Source of the DNA: Betaproteobacteria bacterium
Lineage (GTDB): Bacteria > Pseudomonadota > Gammaproteobacteria > Burkholderiales > SG8-39
DNA: 9,003 bases
Direction: 5' to 3'
Assembly: GCA_029858545.1 (NCBI GenBank)
Contig: JAOUFA010000135.1
Span: 1-9,003, forward strand
Every line of letters starts with the position of its first letter. Positions within the stretch are counted from its first letter, which is position 1. Below are positions 5,284 through 9,003 of the stretch, in pieces. The position numbers and the translations under genes are program-made. The notes under the pieces are model-generated. The model was given only the letters and a program-made list of their open reading frames with translations, was not told the DNA's origin and searched no databases.

Positions 5284-6444
5284 ATGTCCAGTTCCACGCG
5301 TACGCTCGTTTGCAGCGTGTTATTCCTCGATATCGTGGAATACACCAAGCAGCCGGTCGCCGAGCAATCGCAGCTCAAGCATTCGTTCAACGCATTGCTC
5401 GGCGAGGCGCTCGAACGGGTCAGACAGAAAGATCGTATCCTGCTCGACACCGGCGACGGGGCCGCGGTGGCTTTCCTCGGCGATCCGCAGGAAGCATTGC
5501 TCACCGCGGTCAAGATGCGTGACGAGCAAGCGACGATTCCGCTGCGCCAGGGCATCAACCTCGGCCCGGTACAGCTGATCAAGGATCTGAACGGCCGCCT
5601 GAACATCATCGGCCATGGCATCAACAGCGCGCAGCGCGTGATGGATTTCGCCGAAACCGGACAGATCCTGGTCTCGCGTCCGTTCTACGAAGTGGTGTCG
5701 TGCCTTTCCGCCGACCACGCCGGAGTATTCCGTTACGAAGGTTCGCGCGCCGACAAGCATGTTCGCGACCACGAACTGTATTCGGTGGTTTCGGGCGATG
5801 CGGTCGCCGAACGCCTTGCCGCCTCGACCGGGCACCTGCGATCGCGCCCGTCGCTACGGCACTGGCTCGCCGCCGCCGGGCCGTTCGGTTTCCATCGTGC
5901 GGCGTTGCTCATCGCGCCGCTCATGTTCCTTGCGCTCGCCGGCACCGGCGTCGCGCTGCGTGCCAAGCCGGCCGATCGCCCGGGCACGACTGTGTCGGTG
6001 CCGTTCAAGGCCGCCGCGCCGGCGATTGCCGGCACCACGCCGTCGCTCGCCGGCGAGCCTCCACTCAAGCAGCCTGCGCAATCGCCCGCCGGCAAGCCGC
6101 AGCCCAGGCCGCCCGCGCCGCGGCCGGTTGCGGCGCCTGAAGTTCGCCACAGCGTCCCGCCCCCCGTCACGCGCACCGCGCGCGAGGCGCCGGCCGCCGC
6201 GGCGCAGCCCGCCGCGCGCGCGAGCGCCCCCGCGGGGGCGCTCGGCCAGATCCGTCTCGCGATCAGTCCCTGGGGCGAGGTCTACGTCGACGGCAAGCCG
6301 CGCGGCTTCAGCCCGCCACTGCAAATTGTCAAGTTGCCGCCAGGCCCTCACACTGTCGAAATCCGCAACGCGGCGCTGCCGCCGCGCGTCGAGAAGATCG
6401 AAGTGCGCAGCGGCGAGCAGACCGAGATACGCCACAGCTTCTAG
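5284..6444 (+). CDS. Class III cyclase-homology domain protein with one membrane helix and a periplasmic PEGA domain
   Basis: The 386-residue protein has a class III adenylate/guanylate cyclase homology domain (about residues 6-170), a transmembrane helix (206-225), a Pro/Ala-rich linker (226-319) and a PEGA domain (320-386, with ISPWGEVYVDGKPRG and LPPGPHTVEIRN). The predicted topology is cyclase domain inside and PEGA outside the inner membrane. Both metal-binding aspartates are present (Asp16 in FLDIVEYT, Asp58 in DTGDG), as is the transition-state pair Asn114 and Arg118. The purine-selecting positions are not canonical: Leu54 replaces the usual Lys and Asn107 the usual Asp/Thr. It may therefore be a cyclase of unclear specificity or a nucleotide-binding, inactive relative. 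It starts 47 bases after metG with no clear Shine-Dalgarno, and its stop is seven bases before the next gene. The domain architecture is secure; activity is not. Confidence 0.85.
   Translation: MSSSTRTLVCSVLFLDIVEYTKQPVAEQSQLKHSFNALLGEALERVRQKDRILLDTGDGAAVAFLGDPQEALLTAVKMRDEQATIPLRQGINLGPVQLIKDLNGRLNIIGHGINSAQRVMDFAETGQILVSRPFYEVVSCLSADHAGVFRYEGSRADKHVRDHELYSVVSGDAVAERLAASTGHLRSRPSLRHWLAAAGPFGFHRAALLIAPLMFLALAGTGVALRAKPADRPGTTVSVPFKAAAPAIAGTTPSLAGEPPLKQPAQSPAGKPQPRPPAPRPVAAPEVRHSVPPPVTRTAREAPAAAAQPAARASAPAGALGQIRLAISPWGEVYVDGKPRGFSPPLQIVKLPPGPHTVEIRNAALPPRVEKIEVRSGEQTEIRHSF
6221..6244. repeat. Perfect 24-bp GC palindrome inside the cyclase/PEGA gene
   Basis: The half-site CGAGCGCCCCCG (6221-6232) is followed directly by its exact reverse complement (6233-6244), with no central spacer. 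It codes for RASAPAGALG at the border between the Ala/Pro linker and the PEGA domain. GC-rich linker codons make palindromes more likely, but 24 bases without a mismatch is notable. Confidence 0.6.
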
Positions 6445-6451
6445 ACCCGCA

Positions 6452-6949
6452 ATGCGAGACACGACGATACGCGAAGACACGCCTCACCGCGGCGCGCGGC
6501 ACGACGACCGCGCGACGCATCGCCTGGGCGCCTGGTTCGCGGCATGCGCCGTCGCCGCGGCATTCGGCGGATGCGCGCTCCCGCCGGTCGGCGGCGGCGC
6601 GGACGCCACCGAACCTGCGCGCCCCGCGCCGGCGTCCGCGCCCGCCGCCGTGAACATATACAAGGGCGAGGCCGCCCTCGCCGTCGGCCTGCAGCGCTAC
6701 CAGGCCGGCGAATATCCCGCCTCGGCCAAGAGTCTGCAAAGCGCGCTCGCGCTGGGTCTCGCGAACCCCGACCGCATCACGGCGCACAAACACCTCGCCT
6801 TCATCCACTGCGCGTCGAGCCGCGAACGCGCGTGCCGCGATGCCTTCCGCAAGGCGCTCGAAATCGACCCCGGACTCGAACTGGCGCCCGCCGAGGCGGG
6901 CCACCCCGCCTGGGGCCCGCTGTTTCGCTCGCTCAAGGCGGCGCGCTAG
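6452..6949 (+). CDS. Putative TPR-like lipoprotein, resembles T6SS-associated TssQ family
   Basis: A 165-residue protein with an N-terminal signal. A long polar n-region (residues 1-24) is followed by the hydrophobic stretch WFAACAVAAAFGGC, with Cys41 as the likely lipidated residue after a slightly unusual lipobox (FGGC). After a Pro/Ala linker come helical repeats of TPR type: EAALAVGLQRYQAGEYPASAK, then HKHLAFIHCASSRERACRDA and FRKALEIDPGLELAPAEAGH. The phrases around HLAFIHC and PAEAGHPAWGPLFRS recall the family named TssQ, lipoproteins found with type VI secretion genes; this is a resemblance from memory, not a search result. No T6SS structural gene is in the window. It starts seven bases after the cyclase-homology gene and its TAG abuts the kinase ATG, so all three are probably cotranslated. 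The n-region is long for a lipoprotein, so the true start may be downstream at a non-ATG codon. Confidence 0.65.
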   Translation: MRDTTIREDTPHRGARHDDRATHRLGAWFAACAVAAAFGGCALPPVGGGADATEPARPAPASAPAAVNIYKGEAALAVGLQRYQAGEYPASAKSLQSALALGLANPDRITAHKHLAFIHCASSRERACRDAFRKALEIDPGLELAPAEAGHPAWGPLFRSLKAAR

Positions 6950-8140
6950 ATGCACACGCCGATCGAGCAGTTGCCGAAGTTCGGCCGCTATGAACTTGTC
7001 TCGGAGCTGGGGCGCGGCGCGATGGGCGTCGTCTACAGGGCGATCGACCCGCTGCTCGAGCGCACCGTGGCGGTCAAGACGGTGAACATGTTCATCGAGC
7101 AGGAAGGGATGGCGAACTACGAGGCGCGCTTCTATCAGGAGGCGCGTGCCGCGGGCGGACTGAACCATCCCAACATCGTCACGATCTACGACGTGGGCAA
7201 GAGCGGCCAGTTCGCCTACATGGCGATGGAATTCATCGACGGCGAGGAATTGCGCGCGCTGCTCGCGCGCAGCGCGCTCCCGATCTCGCAAGCGGTATCG
7301 ATCGCGGCGCAGGTCGCCGAGGGCCTCGCCTTCGCGCACGAGCGCGGCGTCGTGCACCGCGACGTCAAGCCCGGCAATATCATGGTGGTCCCGGGCAAAC
7401 CCGTGAAGATCACCGATTTCGGCATTGCGCGCATGCGCGCGGCGCAATCGCTCACGCAAACCGGCATGATGCTCGGCTCGCCGAAGTACATGTCCCCCGA
7501 GCAGGTGCTCGGCAAGCGCGCGGACCACCACTCGGACATCTTCTCGCTCGGCGTGATCCTCTACGAAATGCTCGCCGGGGCGCCGCCCTTCTCGGGCGAC
7601 AGCGTCACCGCGGTGATGTACCAGATCGTTCACTTCGCCCCGCCCGCACCGAGCGCGCTCAAGCGTGGCGTGAGTCCGATGCTCGATCAGATCGTCGCCA
7701 AGATGCTTGCCAAGGAGGTCGAGGGACGCTACCAGACAGCCGCCGAAGTGGCACTCGATCTGCGTGAATGCGAACGCCTTATCGCGGCCGACCGCACCGC
7801 GCAGGCGATCGCGACCCATCCGCCCGAGTCGTTTTCGCGCGGACCGGCGCCTTCGTATCTGGAGAATTCGGCGGACCTGGTGCTGCTCGAACAGACCGTC
7901 GAGCGCACACGCAGCGCCGACGAAAGCCTTGAGCGCACCCAGCGGATCGCGCGCGGCGAAACGCCGCCCGTCGCCGAAGCCACCGCGCCCACCGTGAATC
8001 TGGGCAAACCCCCGCCGCTGCCGACCGCGCTGGGGCTCGGCCGACGCCGGGCGCAGGGCTGGCGCAGGCGCGACTGGTTCTTGCTCGCCGCGGCCGGGCT
8101 GCTCGGCGTATTCGGCGCGACGGCGATCGCGCTGTTCTGA
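6950..8140 (+). CDS. Tail-anchored Hanks-type Ser/Thr protein kinase
   Basis: A PknB-like kinase of 396 residues. The kinase domain spans about residues 14-275: glycine loop GRGAMG (21-26), ATP-anchoring Lys43 in VAVK, helix-C Glu64, catalytic loop HRDVKPGN (136-143, Asp138 as base), metal-binding DFG (156-158), and an activation segment rich in Ser/Thr ending SPKYMSPEQ. All catalytic residues are intact, so it should be active. A Ser/Thr/Pro-rich juxtamembrane region (about 290-370) holds several candidate phospho-threonines, including APTVNLG. One hydrophobic helix (376-396) ends the protein, so no extracytoplasmic sensor domain exists and the enzyme should hang from the membrane facing the cytoplasm. 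Its ATG directly follows the TAG of the lipoprotein gene with no spacer, implying translational coupling. Substrates are unknown; the two upstream gene products are the natural candidates for partners. Confidence 0.93.
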   Translation: MHTPIEQLPKFGRYELVSELGRGAMGVVYRAIDPLLERTVAVKTVNMFIEQEGMANYEARFYQEARAAGGLNHPNIVTIYDVGKSGQFAYMAMEFIDGEELRALLARSALPISQAVSIAAQVAEGLAFAHERGVVHRDVKPGNIMVVPGKPVKITDFGIARMRAAQSLTQTGMMLGSPKYMSPEQVLGKRADHHSDIFSLGVILYEMLAGAPPFSGDSVTAVMYQIVHFAPPAPSALKRGVSPMLDQIVAKMLAKEVEGRYQTAAEVALDLRECERLIAADRTAQAIATHPPESFSRGPAPSYLENSADLVLLEQTVERTRSADESLERTQRIARGETPPVAEATAPTVNLGKPPPLPTALGLGRRRAQGWRRRDWFLLAAAGLLGVFGATAIALF

Positions 8141-8188
8141 CGGACCGGCCCCGTCGCGATTGGCGGCGGCGCGCCCGGCCCGCGCGCG
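8141..8188. terminator. Convergent gap with a GC hairpin between the kinase and cbpA
   Basis: Two copies of GCGCGC (8169-8174 and 8182-8187) can pair around a seven-base loop, in the 48 bases between the two convergent stop codons. There is no T-run on either strand, so it is not a standard intrinsic terminator, though it may still act as a weak bidirectional one. Confidence 0.25.
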
Positions 8189-9003
8189 TCAGCGCGAGAA
8201 ATGTCCGCGCGGGTTGAACCCCGACACGGTGCGCAGTTCCTCGAACAGCTTGCGCTCGCGATCCGAAAGAACGCTCGGGACGGTGAGCGCGAGCACCGCA
8301 TACAGGTCGCCCGCCCCGCCGCCGGGCCGGGGCATGCCCTTGCCGCTCAGGCGCAGCTTCTGCCCGGCGCTCGAGCCCGGCGGTATCTTCAGCTTGACGC
8401 GTCCCTCGAGGGTGGGAATTTCGATCTGCGCCCCGAGCGCCGCCTCCCAGGGAGCGACCGGCAATTCGAGATACAGATCGTGATCGGTCACCTTGAACAG
8501 CGGGTGCGGATGCAGCGTGATGTTCAGGTACAGGTCGCCCGCGGTACCGCCGTTGGCCGCCATGCCGCCCTTGCCGCGCAGGCGCAGCTTCTGGCCGTCG
8601 GTGACCCCGGGCGGAACGCGTACGCGGATGGTGCGCGTTCCGCGGCTCTCGCGTTCGGAAACCTGCAAGTCGATCTCGGCACCGTGCGCCGCCTCCTCCA
8701 GCCGCAGGTGCACGGTGACCTCCTGATCCTCGCCACGCCCGGCCGCGCCGCGTGCGCGCGCGCCGCCGCGATCCCTGCCGAAGCCACGCCGCAGCGAAGC
8801 AAACAGATCGGAGAGATCCGCATCGGGCTCCTCGCGCGCCCCCGCGCCGTAGCGCTTGAACCAGTCCGGCGGCGGCCGGAACTTCTGTCCCGTATCGAAG
8901 CGCCCGAGACCGTCGTAGGCGGCGCGCTTTTCCCGGTCATGCAGCGTCTCGTAGGCCTCGTTGGCCTCCTTGAAACGCTCCTCGGCATTGAACTCCTTGG
9001 ATA
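8189..9003 (-). CDS. cbpA: CbpA-type DnaJ co-chaperone, 5' end off the window
   Basis: A DnaJ-class Hsp40 that stimulates DnaK and, in E. coli, also binds curved DNA. 270 residues and the TGA stop (8189-8191) are visible; the N-terminal 35 or so residues, including the HPD motif, lie beyond the right edge. The first visible part is the end of the J domain (AEERFKEANEAYETLHDREK, then RAAYDGLG). A short Gly/Arg-rich linker follows (PPPDWFKRYGAGAREE, then DADLSDLFASL). The two substrate-binding C-terminal domains come next, starting at EDQEVTVHLRLEEAAHGAEI and at PHPLFKVTDHDLYLELPV, each with the VPPG/IPPG, KLRL and GKG motifs. The four CxxCxGxG zinc motifs of DnaJ are absent, which makes it CbpA rather than DnaJ. 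No cbpM modulator gene follows; the kinase gene lies immediately downstream, converging. Confidence 0.93.
   Translation of the reverse strand, partial: SKEFNAEERFKEANEAYETLHDREKRAAYDGLGRFDTGQKFRPPPDWFKRYGAGAREEPDADLSDLFASLRRGFGRDRGGARARGAAGRGEDQEVTVHLRLEEAAHGAEIDLQVSERESRGTRTIRVRVPPGVTDGQKLRLRGKGGMAANGGTAGDLYLNITLHPHPLFKVTDHDLYLELPVAPWEAALGAQIEIPTLEGRVKLKIPPGSSAGQKLRLSGKGMPRPGGGAGDLYAVLALTVPSVLSDRERKLFEELRTVSGFNPRGHFSR

Noticed and set aside
6329..7819. A 496-codon open frame antisense to the lipoprotein and kinase genes
   Set aside because: It is rich in Arg, His, Ala and Gly like other GC-driven shadow frames, and it lies opposite a fully conserved kinase domain.

Overview
The window is high-GC DNA (well above 60% by eye) and almost fully coding. 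The protein set points to a betaproteobacterium: a 188-residue dCTP deaminase of the type common there, mrp/apbC divergent from metG, a PLP-fold III ornithine/lysine decarboxylase, and a class III cyclase-homology protein with a PEGA domain. The class is an inference from protein style; genus is not determinable here.

Layout. (1) 1-975, minus: most of a PLP-dependent ornithine/lysine-type decarboxylase, running off the left edge. It is preceded by a strong sigma-70 promoter (-35 at 1145-1150, -10 at 1123-1128) and a previously unannotated 21-codon leader ORF (996-1061) with an excellent ribosome binding site. (2) 1275-2961, minus: apbC (Mrp-type Fe-S carrier ATPase) followed by dcd, apparently one operon. 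(3) 3116-5236, plus: metG, divergent from apbC. (4) 5284-8140, plus: three tightly packed genes: a membrane-anchored cyclase-homology/PEGA protein, a TPR-like lipoprotein resembling the T6SS-associated TssQ family, and a tail-anchored Ser/Thr protein kinase. (5) 8189-9003, minus: the C-terminal nine tenths or so of a CbpA-type DnaJ co-chaperone, convergent with the kinase.

How the genes relate. apbC, dcd and metG are housekeeping genes for Fe-S cluster delivery, dUMP/dTTP supply and translation. The three genes behind metG look like a trans-envelope signalling module: a cytoplasmic nucleotidyl-cyclase-like domain tied through one membrane helix to a periplasmic PEGA domain, a lipoprotein on the far side of the membrane, and a kinase held on the cytoplasmic face. 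This module and the leader ORF with its promoter ahead of the decarboxylase are the two most interesting parts of the window. No rRNA, tRNA, CRISPR, insertion sequence or phage feature was seen.
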